Source: Bacillota bacterium (GTDB lineage: Bacteria; Bacillota; Clostridia; Lachnospirales; Lachnospiraceae). From it: 64,000 nucleotides of DNA. Where the stretch lies: NCBI GenBank assembly GCA_023391695.1, contig JAEWAK010000064.1, positions 1 through 64,000 on the forward strand. The letters are read 5' to 3'. The notes under the pieces are model-generated. The model was not told where the DNA came from, did not search any database, and saw nothing but the letters and a program-made list of their open reading frames with translations. Positions 54,327-63,559 of this stretch are shown here, one piece after another. Positions within the stretch are counted from its first letter, which is position 1. Each line of letters starts with the position of its first letter. The translations under genes were made by a program, and so were the position numbers.

Positions 54327-54689
54327 TCACTTTGGAAACGATCGCAACTGAACAGATACCCCATCCGGATCATACACATAAAAATAGCGGGTTTGATCAC
54401 CGGGCTCCTGGATTTTTGAAGGGGTAAGCCCTTTATCTTGTGCAAGCTGGTGCATTTCATCCAATTTATCTGTCTCGAAGCAAATGAACATGCCCTTGCC
54501 TTCAAACGTCGGGCCTTGGGGAATGTGGAGAAGCTCTATCTCAGTTTCTCCATTCCCATTGGTCATAAATGCAATTTCTGCCGGTTCTGATTGAAAGCGG
54601 CGGGATACCACTAGTTCTGTTATCGCTTCATAAAACTGAATGGATTGTTCTAAGTCTCTAACCCTTAAGGTCACATGCTTGATATGCAT
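54327..54689 (-). CDS. Glyoxalase/VOC-family protein (lactoylglutathione-lyase-like)
   Basis: ATG 54689 (MHIKHVTLRVRDLEQSIQFY) is preferred: it lies behind GAAGAAGGTG, and the 21 upstream codons are unlikely. The roughly 120-residue protein shows metal-site residues His near 5, Glu in AEIAFMTNGNGETEIELLHI, His in LDEMHQLAQDKGLTP and Glu or Gln near the C-terminal YFYVYDPDGVSVQLRSF. The C-terminal Gln-Leu replaces the usual Glu-Leu. Substrate unknown. It lies upstream of the FlK pseudogene with a 51-nt gap and may have formed an operon with it. Confidence 0.8.
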   Translation of the reverse strand: MHIKHVTLRVRDLEQSIQFYEAITELVVSRRFQSEPAEIAFMTNGNGETEIELLHIPQGPTFEGKGMFICFETDKLDEMHQLAQDKGLTPSKIQEPGDQTRYFYVYDPDGVSVQLRSFPK

Positions 54690-55097
54690 AATATATACAC
54701 CTTCTTCTTTATTATTTTTTATAATCATATCATGGTAAGAATGATAATTCAATAATACTCCATAGACGTCGACTAACTTGAGGTGATTTCATTGATATGC
54801 CTTATACTATTTTTCCGTAATATTCGAATAGACCAAATTTGTCTATTAGTGAAGCTAATAGCTATATGATTTGCCTTCCATAAACAGGTGGCGTACATGC
54901 CTTATAAAAGAACCGCTGAGTATCGCCTCTATTATCTGAGCACTTTTAATACCCGACACATTACCTAATTACTGTCAACATAAATGACTTATTTAGGCCA
55001 TCTAAGTTTAAAAACCCAGAAGGTGTCATGCGGACACCCCTTGCCTGACAATTTTTTTAATCAATGTATTTTAATTCATTCAATGCAATGAAATTTA
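54690..55097. other. Non-coding gap upstream of the ridA operon
   Basis: No gene was seen. A hairpin AATAGAC/GTCTATT (54828-54848) is followed by a second imperfect repeat (TATTAGTGAAGCTAATA, 54844-54860). The ridA promoter begins at 55098. Confidence 0.45.
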
Positions 55098-55126
55098 TTG
55101 ACTAAAATATATTTTAGTTATATAAT
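55098..55126 (+). promoter_or_regulatory. ridA operon promoter with internal operator palindrome
   Basis: TTGACT (55098-55103) and TATAAT (55121-55126) are 17 bp apart. The spacer includes ACTAAAATATATTTTAGT (55101-55118), a perfect 18-bp palindrome placed so that a bound protein would block RNA polymerase. The core TAAAATATATTTTA recurs upstream of the regulator at 59114-59127. Confidence 0.85.
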
Positions 55127-55155
55127 ATAATTATAAAATTAAAGGAGGTAATAAT

Positions 55156-55530
55156 ATGTTTAAAATTACTAACACATCTAATGCACCTGAAGCTATCGGC
55201 CCTTATTCTCAAGCCATAAGCTGCAACGGCTTTTTGTTCAGTTCGGGACAAATTCCATTAATACCCGGAACAGGTGCTGTTGCAGGTGATACGATTGAAA
55301 CACAAGCTGAACAAGTAATGAAAAATATTTCAGCAGTTCTTAACGCGAACAAGATCAATTTTAATAATGTAGTTAAGACAACCTGTTTCTTGGCGAGTAT
55401 GGAAGACTTTACAGCATTTAATCAGATATATGCTCAATATTTTACAAGCAAACCTGCGCGTTCCTGTGTAGCAGCAAAAGAACTTCCTAAGAATGTGTTG
55501 TGCGAAGTTGAATTTATAGCCGTTCTGTAA
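55156..55530 (+). CDS. ridA: RidA-family enamine/imine deaminase
   Basis: RidA hydrolyses reactive 2-aminoacrylate and similar imines formed by PLP enzymes. This 124-residue protein has the family pattern: APEAIGPYSQAISCNGFLFS, SGQIPLIPGTGAVAGDTIET, TTCFLASMEDFTAFNQIYAQ and the substrate-binding Arg in PARSCVAAKELPKNVLCEVE. AAAGGAGG precedes ATG 55156. It heads the operon with a PLP aminotransferase, which fits removal of its imine by-products. Confidence 0.93.
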   Translation: MFKITNTSNAPEAIGPYSQAISCNGFLFSSGQIPLIPGTGAVAGDTIETQAEQVMKNISAVLNANKINFNNVVKTTCFLASMEDFTAFNQIYAQYFTSKPARSCVAAKELPKNVLCEVEFIAVL

Positions 55531-55613
55531 ATACAAGATTATTTTTATATACAGAATAACTAGCTTACTTTTGTAATGATAGCGAAAATTTTAAGGAGAA
55601 GGAGATTTGTATT

Positions 55614-56837
55614 ATGAGTATTAAAGAGAAAATGAAACCAGCATTTCAAAAACTTGAAGGAGGATTATTTTCTTCGGTTGACAAAGCGGATGTGGGGGAT
55701 GCGCTGACTGACATGCAAAAAAGAGGTGTGGCGCTTATGAGCTGGGCAGACCCATTCGCGCCCGATCCATCTATTCCCAAGGTTGTTTTAGACAAAGCAA
55801 TTGAAGTTTTAAAAGGCGGATTTCCGTCTCACTATATAATGCCTATCGGTAGCTTGGACCTAAAAAAAGCTATTGCAAAACGTCTTGAACGAAAATATGA
55901 AATAACGGTAGACCCGGCCAGAAACATTATTATCAATCCCGGTTCCGATGTCGGATTGATGTTTGCAATGGCTCCGTTTATCGGCCCTGAAGATGAAGTT
56001 TTAGTACACGATCCCAGTTACCCCAGCAACTTTTTAAATCCTGAATTACTGGGCGGTGTCACAGTTAAAGTGCCTACTTATGAGGAAGACAATTACCATC
56101 TTCGCATTGAAGAATATGAAAAAAGACTCACGCCCAAGACAAAAATGGTTCTTATCTCTTCTCCAAATAATCCGACAGGAACTGCCTTCACCAGAAAAGA
56201 GCTTGAAGAACTGTCTGCCTTTATTGTAAAAAATGATTTGATTTGTGTAAGCGACCAGGCATTTGAAGACACAGTTTTTGCAGAACATGAAATGGTAAAT
56301 ATAGCTACTCTTCCAGGTATGTGGGAACGTACGCTTACTGTTTGTTCAGTTTCTAAGGGAATGGGGCTGAGCGGTTTCCGTGTAGGCTGGATCTATGCGG
56401 ATGATGTGATTATGGATGTTCTTTACGGTTCAGCTGTTAATATACAGGGAGCAACCAATACCATGGCACAAATGTCAGTTTTACCGGCAGTAGAGAACGA
56501 TGATTTCATTCAAGATTATATGATTAAGTATGACAATCGTCGGAAATATGCCTATAATGTATTTAATTCAATTCCCGGTGTTTCAATGAACATGCCGGAA
56601 GCGGGTTTTTACAGCTGGATCAACATATCAAAGCTTGGGGATTCCAGTGAAATTGTAAAATACCTGACACAAGAAGCCCTGGTAAACTGCAATGACGGAA
56701 AATACTATGGAGAACAAGGAAAGGGACATCTTCGCTTGATACACGGCGCTTTTCTGAATGATGAAGACAGCTTTGCTGCAATAGACAGAATGGGAACCGC
56801 ATTAAGAAAGTTAGCAAAAACAAAGGGTTTTTTATAA
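55614..56837 (+). CDS. PLP-dependent aminotransferase, class I/II
   Basis: This fold-type I aminotransferase of 407 residues shows YIMPIGSLDLKKAIAKRLER, the SSPNNPTGTAFTRKELEEL motif, the cofactor-phosphate contact in SDQAFEDTVFAE, and the PLP Lys in CSVSKGMGLSGFRVGW with the conserved Arg near the end (LRLIH). Substrate unknown; an aspartate/aromatic-type group is likely. It lies between ridA and an NhaC antiporter, suggesting amino-acid uptake or exchange coupled to transamination. AAGGAGAAGGAG precedes ATG 55614. Confidence 0.9.
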   Translation: MSIKEKMKPAFQKLEGGLFSSVDKADVGDALTDMQKRGVALMSWADPFAPDPSIPKVVLDKAIEVLKGGFPSHYIMPIGSLDLKKAIAKRLERKYEITVDPARNIIINPGSDVGLMFAMAPFIGPEDEVLVHDPSYPSNFLNPELLGGVTVKVPTYEEDNYHLRIEEYEKRLTPKTKMVLISSPNNPTGTAFTRKELEELSAFIVKNDLICVSDQAFEDTVFAEHEMVNIATLPGMWERTLTVCSVSKGMGLSGFRVGWIYADDVIMDVLYGSAVNIQGATNTMAQMSVLPAVENDDFIQDYMIKYDNRRKYAYNVFNSIPGVSMNMPEAGFYSWINISKLGDSSEIVKYLTQEALVNCNDGKYYGEQGKGHLRLIHGAFLNDEDSFAAIDRMGTALRKLAKTKGFL

Positions 56838-56857
56838 AAACAAAGGAGATGCATAAG

Positions 56858-58303
56858 ATGGAAAAAAACAAGTTAGAATTTCATGGCGGCCTGATAATGT
56901 CTATTATTCCTATGATTATTTTTCTCTCTTTTTGTATTATCTACTTTGTTATATTTAAAGTATTTGATATGAATGCCCTTGCATTAGGCGGTTTCATCGG
57001 ACTTTTAATTGGTGCCTTTTTTGCAAAATCAAATGGGAGATACTGGGACGCTGTCATACATGGTATCGGCAGTTCGACATCTGTTGCAATTGTAGTCATT
57101 TTGCTGGTAATCGGTATATTTACTAAACTTATGGCGATAAGCGGTGTTTCCCAGGGCTTTGTTTGGCTGGCTGATAAGATCGGAATGCAAGACGGACTCT
57201 TTACTGCATTTGCTTTTATTGTAACCTGTTTAATGGCAGCCTCTACATGTTCCACTATTGGTACGTTGTTTACGGCATTTCCGGTATTTTATCCGGCAGG
57301 AATCCTATTAGGAGCAGACCCAGGTTTTCTTGCCGGTGCCATTCTGTCGGGGGCAATTTTCGGTGACAACTTAGCACCCATCTCCGATGTAACCATTGCT
57401 TCGTGTTCGACGCAGAACTTCGCCCAGAAGGATGGCACGGCAGATCTGAGAGGAACTGTTGGTTATAGGCTGAAATATGCTCTCATCGCGGGCACAATAT
57501 CAACAATTTTGTTTGCTCTTTTCGGAGGCAGCGGTGTCACTACCACAGGGGCAGAAGAGATATTAAAAAGTAATATGGATGCTTCCGGTTTAATCATGTT
57601 ACTTCCAGCTTTAATTTTGTTAATTGTTTCAATAAAAACGAGAGATATCTTTAAAGCGGTGACTGCAGGTATTGTTTCGGGTACCGCAATCGGCCTGATC
57701 GTAGGGGCATTTTTTGTTCGGGATATTCTAAGCATATCGGATGGGAAGGTAACAGGCTTTTTCTATGAAGGTCTTGTAGGCATGACTGGTATCTGCTTCT
57801 TTGTAATGTCTCTGTTTGGAATTATGGGAGTGCTAAGCGAGAGTGGCATGATGCATGCTATTATAAAATCGTTATGCTCCAGTAAAATGGCCCAAACAGA
57901 GCGCGGTACGGAAATTCTTATTGCCCTGGGTGCTACGGTAACAACACTGTTACTTGGTGGTGTAACAAGTGCATCGGTTCTTACGTTTGGACCGGTTGCA
58001 AACCAACTTGGAACCTGCCACCAGATCCATCCTTATCGCCGCGCTAACCTCTTAAGTGGATACGCAAATGCCTTTGCCGCGATTATACCATTTATCAGTG
58101 CGTTTATATTTATCTCTTCTACGGTAATAGCGCCATTGCAGGCGCAATATGCTTATATTCCGTCAATTACGCCGATAGATATTTTCAAAGGATCTTTTTA
58201 TTCCATGGTACTCTTTGCCGTGCTTACCTATTCTATTGTCACCGGATGGGATAGAAAGTACGAAGGCGAGAAAGGGGATTTGTCTACAAAGCCCTTTTCT
58301 TAA
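56858..58303 (+). CDS. NhaC-family antiporter
   Basis: This 481-residue secondary transporter starts at ATG 56858, nine bases from AAAGGAG; the in-frame ATG at 56849 is too close. About 11-12 membrane spans are seen, with family motifs STCSTIGTLFTAFPVFYPAG, GAIFGDNLAPISDVTIASCS and GGVTSASVLTFGPVANQLGT. NhaC members exchange Na+ for H+, malate for lactate or, in related groups, amino acids. Within a RidA-aminotransferase operon an amino-acid or keto-acid exchanger is plausible. Confidence 0.88.
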   Translation: MEKNKLEFHGGLIMSIIPMIIFLSFCIIYFVIFKVFDMNALALGGFIGLLIGAFFAKSNGRYWDAVIHGIGSSTSVAIVVILLVIGIFTKLMAISGVSQGFVWLADKIGMQDGLFTAFAFIVTCLMAASTCSTIGTLFTAFPVFYPAGILLGADPGFLAGAILSGAIFGDNLAPISDVTIASCSTQNFAQKDGTADLRGTVGYRLKYALIAGTISTILFALFGGSGVTTTGAEEILKSNMDASGLIMLLPALILLIVSIKTRDIFKAVTAGIVSGTAIGLIVGAFFVRDILSISDGKVTGFFYEGLVGMTGICFFVMSLFGIMGVLSESGMMHAIIKSLCSSKMAQTERGTEILIALGATVTTLLLGGVTSASVLTFGPVANQLGTCHQIHPYRRANLLSGYANAFAAIIPFISAFIFISSTVIAPLQAQYAYIPSITPIDIFKGSFYSMVLFAVLTYSIVTGWDRKYEGEKGDLSTKPFS

Positions 58304-58327
58304 GATATATTTTAACGTGAATTAAAC

Positions 58328-58364
58328 AAAGGCCCTGACATTATAAACAATGTCCAGGGCCTTT
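58328..58364. terminator. Terminator between nhaC and the YheO-like regulator
   Basis: AAAGGCCCTG-ACATT (58328-58342) pairs with AATGTC-CAGGGCCTTT (58349-58364) with one bulged C. It separates convergent genes. Confidence 0.8.
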
Positions 58365-58384
58365 AACCTTTATAAGAAGAAAAT

Positions 58385-59074
58385 TCATTTTTTATTGTTA
58401 TTACTAAGGTTTCTAACATGCAGATAAACTGTATTTTTCGAAATTTGTAACAGTTCAGCAACTTTTATAACAGAATCCTTGAGATTAAAAACTCCCTTTT
58501 GGTATAACTCATTAACAATCTCTTTATTTTTATTAATGGACGAGATGTTAGAGTCAGCTTGCACCCTTCGTTTTGCTTCCTCAACAGATTCTTTTAATAA
58601 TTCGTCTACATTTTCCACAAAACTTTCGGACTCAATATTTCCGTTTATCGATTCAGGCATGGAAAAAAGACTCTGTAATACCGAATAGAGAGGTGTATTA
58701 AGATAGAAATTAATACAGAGCAGGCCGATTACTTTATTTCTTTCGCCATGTATGGTAATAGTGGCAGCTTTCAGAGGTTCTCCCTTTTTATTTTGATTCA
58801 AATAAGAAATATAGTTTGTGCTCTGTTGTTCTTCTATTTTAGCCAACATGGAAAGAGCGAAATCCGTTATCGGTGCGCCCTCTTTTCGGCCAGAAAGATG
58901 ACCATTCTTAATTTTAATTACTGAATGGTCTAGGTCATGGAGACTATGCAATACGATCTCATATCCTTCTCCCAAATAATCTGCCAAACCATCTATTACA
59001 ACTTTATAAGATTCTATTATCATAAAATCTTTCTTTGTAAAAATGACTTCTGGATTCGGGTCCTGCCTTTTCAT
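58385..59074 (-). CDS. YheO-like PAS/HTH transcriptional regulator
   Basis: ATG 59074 (MKRQDPNPEVIFTKKDF) is behind GGAGGAAT and gives about 229 residues; the long upstream extension lacks a site. The N-terminal PAS_6/YheO domain shows YKVVIDGLADYLGEGYEIVL, HSLHDLDHSVIKIKNGHLSG and GLLCINFYLNTPLY. The C-terminal HTH_22 shows KGVFNLKDSVIKVAELLQIS then KNTVYLHVRN. Members such as DauR control D-amino-acid catabolism operons with RidA-like genes. Here a shared palindrome links it to the ridA operon and to its own promoter. Confidence 0.87.
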   Translation of the reverse strand: MKRQDPNPEVIFTKKDFMIIESYKVVIDGLADYLGEGYEIVLHSLHDLDHSVIKIKNGHLSGRKEGAPITDFALSMLAKIEEQQSTNYISYLNQNKKGEPLKAATITIHGERNKVIGLLCINFYLNTPLYSVLQSLFSMPESINGNIESESFVENVDELLKESVEEAKRRVQADSNISSINKNKEIVNELYQKGVFNLKDSVIKVAELLQISKNTVYLHVRNLSNNNKK

Positions 59075-59112
59075 TCTTATTCCTCCGGATTTACTAAAAA
59101 TATTACTCATAA

Positions 59113-59128
59113 ATAAAATATATTTTAT
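59113..59128. promoter_or_regulatory. Operator palindrome upstream of the YheO-like gene
   Basis: ATAAAATATATTTTAT (59113-59128) is a perfect 16-bp palindrome with the same 14-bp core as the ridA operator. It lies just downstream of a minus-strand TATAAT (59140-59135), where binding would stop the regulator's own transcription. Confidence 0.8.
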
Positions 59129-59227
59129 CGTTCTATTATAACTCTTAATAAATATTATTGCAATCATGTTGTTATCATGTTTGATAACACTTGTTTTCCA
59201 AAGCCGAGAAATTATGGTTCTGTTCAC

Positions 59228-59560
59228 CGTGTTAAGAGCAGCATATACGATCTTACCTTGACTGCTGTACCTGGATAAAATATTTCACCATAGAAAGTAA
59301 TTAATTGCTTTTCTTGGTAGCGGAATGCTTTTTCTTTATGGGATTTTCATCAAACAATGAACTCCTTCAGGGGTGACATTTTTGACATTGAAAATTTACT
59401 TAAGCCTTTCAAGCTCTCGTGCACTTCCTTAATTTTTAGCAAAAGAAAAAGCGCTGATTTCTCAACGCTTTAGCCCAAATTTTGTATGTCCAAAAAACAA
59501 CTGAATAAATTGGATATGATTAACAAACCATAGCGGGATTAATACTTTTATGCAAAAAAT
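59228..59560. other. Non-coding gap
   Basis: No gene was seen. A small hairpin AAAGCG-loop-CGCTTT (about 59448-59472) is present. The gap separates the regulator from the end of the beta-glucoside operon. Confidence 0.45.
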
Positions 59561-59616
59561 CTAATAAAAAGCTGCTCAGATATTTAGAAAATGGGCTCTG
59601 TACAGCTTTTTATTAG
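59561..59616 (-). terminator. Terminator of the beta-glucoside operon
   Basis: CTAATAAAAAGCTG (59561-59574) and CAGCTTTTTATTAG (59603-59616) form a perfect 14-bp stem. It lies 130 nt after the stop of the minus-strand glucosidase. Confidence 0.7.
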
Positions 59617-59746
59617 AAAACAGTTTTTTTCCTCGCATCCTCCTATTTAATTGTTATATAGCTTCGTAGAACGGTTGTACCTTACCCGTTATCTACGGTT
59701 TAAGTTTCCGTATTTTTTACTTTCTTTGGATATAAACCTATGAATA

Positions 59747-61192
59747 TTATAGTTCTTCTCCATTACTTTCTATCACTTTTTTATACCAGTAGAAAGAATC
59801 TTTTCGATATCTGTTTAACGTACCCTTGCCTGTATTATCTTTGTCAACATAAATAAATCCATAGCGCTTTTCCATCTCTCCTGTTGAAACACTGACTAAA
59901 TCTATAGTAGACCAAGGGGTGTATCCGATTAAATCCACGCCATCCAGCACGGCTTCCTTCATTTGCTTAATATGCTCTCTAATATAAGAAATACGGTAAT
60001 CATCATGAACTTTGCCATCCTCTAACACATCCCTTGCGCCTAAACCATTTTCTGTAACCATTACAGGCAGCCCATATCTGTCATAGACATGATTCAGCGT
60101 ATAACGCAGTCCTTTCGGATCGATCTGCCAGTCCCATTCGGTAGCTTCCAGATGAGGGTTTTTTGCGCCTCCCATGATATTGCCGGATACTTTAGTGCTT
60201 TCGGGATCATGGCTGATACAATTGGTCATATAATAACTGAAAGAGTAAAAATCTACCACGCCTTTTTTTAAAATTTTTCTATCTTCTTCTGTAATAGTAA
60301 ATGAGATATTGCGCTCTTTAAAATAACGTTCCATGTAAAAAGGATAAACGCCTTTGCATTGCACATCACCGCTGAAGCAATTGCGTATCATGTCTTCCTT
60401 TTGCGTAAGCAGTAAATCATCTGGGTGACAGGTGAGAGGGTATACCGTGATGTGGCAAATCATTGTCCCGAATAAGAAGTCAGGATTGATCTGTTTCCCC
60501 AGTTTTACTGCTTTAGCGCTGGCGACAAACTGGTTGTGGAGGGATTGAAACCTGGCATTAGGATTATCCACCTGATCTACAAAATATACGGTCCCTTCGT
60601 TTATGATACCTGCATGATTCCAGTTACCCAGCTTAGTAGTCAGACTGTTGATTTCATTAAATGGAATCCAATATTTCACATAGTCTTTATAACGTCTGAA
60701 TATTACTTTACAAAATTTTAAGTAATAATCGATACACTCTCTGCTTTCCCAGCCATTGCATTTACCAGTCAAGTAAAAAGGATTCTCGTTGTGGTAAATG
60801 GTAACCAACGGTTCGATGTTATATTTTTTTAATTCCTGAAACACGTGATCATAGTAAGCTAAACCCAGTTCATTGGGCTCATTTTCATCTCCCTTTGGGA
60901 AGATCCTTGTCCAGTTAATCGACAGACGGAAAACTTTGAAGCCCATTTCGGCACATAACGCAATATCTTCTTTATAGCGGTGATAAAAATCAACAGCTTC
61001 ATGAGAAGGATAATAGTATTTTTCCAAGTCAATGTCAGGTGTGATTCTGCGTGGCTCCATATGCGTACCTGAGGTCAAAACATCGGCAACACTCACTCCT
61101 TTTCCGTCTGCATTCCATGCTCCTTCGCATTGATTTGCTGCAATAGCACCGCCCCATAGAAAATTATCAGAAAAAATAGTTTTATTTGACAT
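59747..61192 (-). CDS. bglA: 6-phospho-beta-glucosidase (GH1)
   Basis: This cytoplasmic GH1 enzyme of 481 residues cleaves PTS-imported aryl- or cello-type 6-phospho-beta-glucosides. Visible are the N-terminal signature NFLWGGAIAANQCEGAWNAD, the acid/base Glu in WIPFNEINSL, the nucleophile in VMVTENGLGARD, and a phosphate-binding stretch (ATEWDWQIDPKGLRYTLNHV and the SVSTGEMEKRYGFIYVD region) characteristic of the 6-phospho group. It is the last gene of EIIA-licT-EIIBC-bglA. AGGAGAAT precedes its start. Confidence 0.93.
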   Translation of the reverse strand: MSNKTIFSDNFLWGGAIAANQCEGAWNADGKGVSVADVLTSGTHMEPRRITPDIDLEKYYYPSHEAVDFYHRYKEDIALCAEMGFKVFRLSINWTRIFPKGDENEPNELGLAYYDHVFQELKKYNIEPLVTIYHNENPFYLTGKCNGWESRECIDYYLKFCKVIFRRYKDYVKYWIPFNEINSLTTKLGNWNHAGIINEGTVYFVDQVDNPNARFQSLHNQFVASAKAVKLGKQINPDFLFGTMICHITVYPLTCHPDDLLLTQKEDMIRNCFSGDVQCKGVYPFYMERYFKERNISFTITEEDRKILKKGVVDFYSFSYYMTNCISHDPESTKVSGNIMGGAKNPHLEATEWDWQIDPKGLRYTLNHVYDRYGLPVMVTENGLGARDVLEDGKVHDDYRISYIREHIKQMKEAVLDGVDLIGYTPWSTIDLVSVSTGEMEKRYGFIYVDKDNTGKGTLNRYRKDSFYWYKKVIESNGEEL

Positions 61193-61262
61193 AATTATTC
61201 TCCTTTAAAAACACTGCCCTCTTGATAGCAAATAAGGGCATCTTTTATTTTTACCAAAGTAC

Positions 61263-62627
61263 TTAAGCTTGTTCGTCAATTCCCATTACACATGTTACAA
61301 CAGCTGACACAACGAATGAGATTACAAATCCCAGCATAACCATCCAAACATTCTTAGGATCTTCTCCGATAAACATTGCAAAATTAACAAAAGAGGGACC
61401 GCCGATTGCATATGCTTTCAGAGCAAAAAGGGATGAAAAACCACCGCCACAGGCAGCACCGATTGCTGCAGCAAGGAAAGGTTTCTTTAATTTGACACTC
61501 ACACCGTAAATAGCTGGCTCAGAAACTCCTGTTAAGGCTGAGATCGATGCAGCAGCCGCAATTTGCTTTGTTTTTATATTTTTCGTTCTTAACCATACGC
61601 CAAAGCAGGCTCCTGCCTGAGATGAGTTCATAGAACCACTGACCGGAGAGAGGTAATTAAAGCCTTGTGTGGCTATGCTCTGCATCAATACAGGAAGCAT
61701 GCCGTGGTGAATACCTAAGACTACCATCGAGGAATAAAAAGCTCCATACAAAAGACCTGCGAAAACCCCGCCTTTTTCAAATAGGATGACTACTCCGCTC
61801 GCCAGCATGTTACCGATCCATGAGGCAGCAGGTCCAATGGTTAAGAGTGCAACAGGCGTAGCAATTAGCATCGTAAGTGCAGGGACAACAATAATTCTCA
61901 CTATATTAGGTGTTACTTTTTCAAGCTGCCTTTCTACAAAGGAAGCAAACCATATAGTAAAGATGATTGGCAGCACTGAGGATGTATATGTGGTAACCGT
62001 AAATGGTATCCTCATAAAGGAGAAGGCCGTTGTCCCCTCTGCTATTAAAGTTGCCCAGTTTGATGAAAGCATGGCAGCGCATATTGCCAAGGCCACACCT
62101 TGATTCATGCGGAACTGTTTCGCCGCTGACATTGCCAATAAGAACGGAAGGAATGTAAATATACCATTCGCTATTGTGTTAATAACAAAATAAGTATTAC
62201 TCTCATTCGATAATCCCAGTAAAACAGCAATTGTAAGAATAGCTCTCACAAATCCAGCTCCGGCTAAAGCAGGAACAATCGGATTAAAGATACCTGCCAC
62301 TGTTTCAAAAAATAATGATAATCGATTTCCTTTCGGAGCGGGTTCGCTTGTTCCGTTTTCCCCGACCATGGGTTTTTCCTGCAAACCCGTATATTCAATT
62401 AAAGCTTTGTACACGCTTGGAACTTGAGGCCCAATAACTATTTGAAATTGTTTCCCTTTATCGACAATTCCCATTACCCCATCAAGAGCCTTCATTTTTT
62501 CTTTATTTACTTTTTCCATATCTTTTAAGGTCAAGCGCAGCCTTGTAACACAATGTGTTGCTTCCATTAAGTTATCTTTTCCGCCAAAATTCTCCACTAT
62601 TTCGGCTATAAATTGTTTTTCCTCCAT
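61263..62627 (-). CDS. PTS beta-glucoside-type EIIBC (no fused EIIA)
   Basis: This 454-residue protein has an EIIB domain with phosphocysteine C26 in EATHCVTRLRLTLKD, then an EIIC domain with about ten spans (ICAAMLSSNWATLIAEGTTA; GIHHGMLPVLMQSIATQGFN; ALTGVSEPAIYGVSVKLKKP with the conserved GVTEPA-like loop). BglF/BglP-type proteins are often EIIBCA; this one ends after EIIC, and the EIIA gene is separate (63560-64000). It imports and phosphorylates beta-glucosides such as salicin, arbutin or cellobiose-like sugars. Confidence 0.92.
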   Translation of the reverse strand: MEEKQFIAEIVENFGGKDNLMEATHCVTRLRLTLKDMEKVNKEKMKALDGVMGIVDKGKQFQIVIGPQVPSVYKALIEYTGLQEKPMVGENGTSEPAPKGNRLSLFFETVAGIFNPIVPALAGAGFVRAILTIAVLLGLSNESNTYFVINTIANGIFTFLPFLLAMSAAKQFRMNQGVALAICAAMLSSNWATLIAEGTTAFSFMRIPFTVTTYTSSVLPIIFTIWFASFVERQLEKVTPNIVRIIVVPALTMLIATPVALLTIGPAASWIGNMLASGVVILFEKGGVFAGLLYGAFYSSMVVLGIHHGMLPVLMQSIATQGFNYLSPVSGSMNSSQAGACFGVWLRTKNIKTKQIAAAASISALTGVSEPAIYGVSVKLKKPFLAAAIGAACGGGFSSLFALKAYAIGGPSFVNFAMFIGEDPKNVWMVMLGFVISFVVSAVVTCVMGIDEQA

Positions 62628-62651
62628 AAGCTCTCCTTCTACATGGTCTGA

Positions 62652-63500
62652 TTAGCTTTTCTTAGATTCCATGTGCCTGATCAAATTTTCAATATGATAG
62701 ATCAAATACCCTGTTTCAAATTTTGTTACAATGATTCCATATTGCGTTTGCAGTTTCTTCTCTATTTGCCTAACACAACGATAACTTTCCGGATACTTAA
62801 TTTTACCCATACGATACATGAAATCATCTTCCGCGTTTTCAATTGTCTTTTCTGCTATTTTTTTCGCAAAAAACTGAAGATGTCGGATAAAACGATTGTA
62901 GTAAAGGCTTTCACGATCCAGCTTCAAATAAAAAAATTGTTCGACAATGGAAAGCACATCCTGAATCATCTGGGTCACCTTCATAGTATCCATGATGTTT
63001 TGATTCATGGAAGCGTTAACGATATGCAGAGTAATAAAGCCTGCTTCGTCATCGGAAATCTTCATGTGCAAGTATTGTTCAATAATATCAGCGGCCTTTA
63101 GCGCCAATGCGTATTCTTTTTTGTAAAACTGCTTTATTTCCATCAAAAGAGGATTTTGAAATATAACTCCCTTTTGTTCACGTTCCAGCGAAATGCTGAT
63201 ATGATCAATCAGTGTTACATAGATTCGGTCACTCAAAGTTAAATCAGAATATTCTTTAATCATTCTGATTATCTCGTCTGCGATCGTCAGATAAATCTCC
63301 GGGATATCCTCCAATATTTCTTCCAATTTCGTCATTTCATGCTGATCTTTCAACATAAAAACTTTCTCTATAGAGGATTTGTCGATCCAGTCTCCGATCT
63401 TTTTTTGATAAGCAATTCCTTTTCCCAGTACGATTTGTTCCCGCCCAATCAAATCCGATACAAGCACAACGCTGTTATTATAAATTCGTTTGATTACCAT
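62652..63500 (-). CDS. licT: BglG/LicT-family transcription antiterminator
   Basis: This RNA-binding regulator of 282 residues has an N-terminal CAT domain (MVIKRIYNNSVVLVSDLIGR, IVLGKGIAYQKKIGDWID), then PRD1 (with His in YVTLIDHISISLEREQKGVI) and PRD2 (with His in DEAGFITLHIVNASMN). When sugar is present it is dephosphorylated by EII and binds a RAT hairpin to prevent termination. No RAT site was identified inside this window; it may lie upstream of the EIIA gene beyond the right edge. Confidence 0.92.
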   Translation of the reverse strand: MVIKRIYNNSVVLVSDLIGREQIVLGKGIAYQKKIGDWIDKSSIEKVFMLKDQHEMTKLEEILEDIPEIYLTIADEIIRMIKEYSDLTLSDRIYVTLIDHISISLEREQKGVIFQNPLLMEIKQFYKKEYALALKAADIIEQYLHMKISDDEAGFITLHIVNASMNQNIMDTMKVTQMIQDVLSIVEQFFYLKLDRESLYYNRFIRHLQFFAKKIAEKTIENAEDDFMYRMGKIKYPESYRCVRQIEKKLQTQYGIIVTKFETGYLIYHIENLIRHMESKKS

Positions 63501-63559
63501 GAGGATTCCCTTCTCCTTTGAATCAAAACTTGGTATCGTCTGTCCGCCGATTTAAGACT

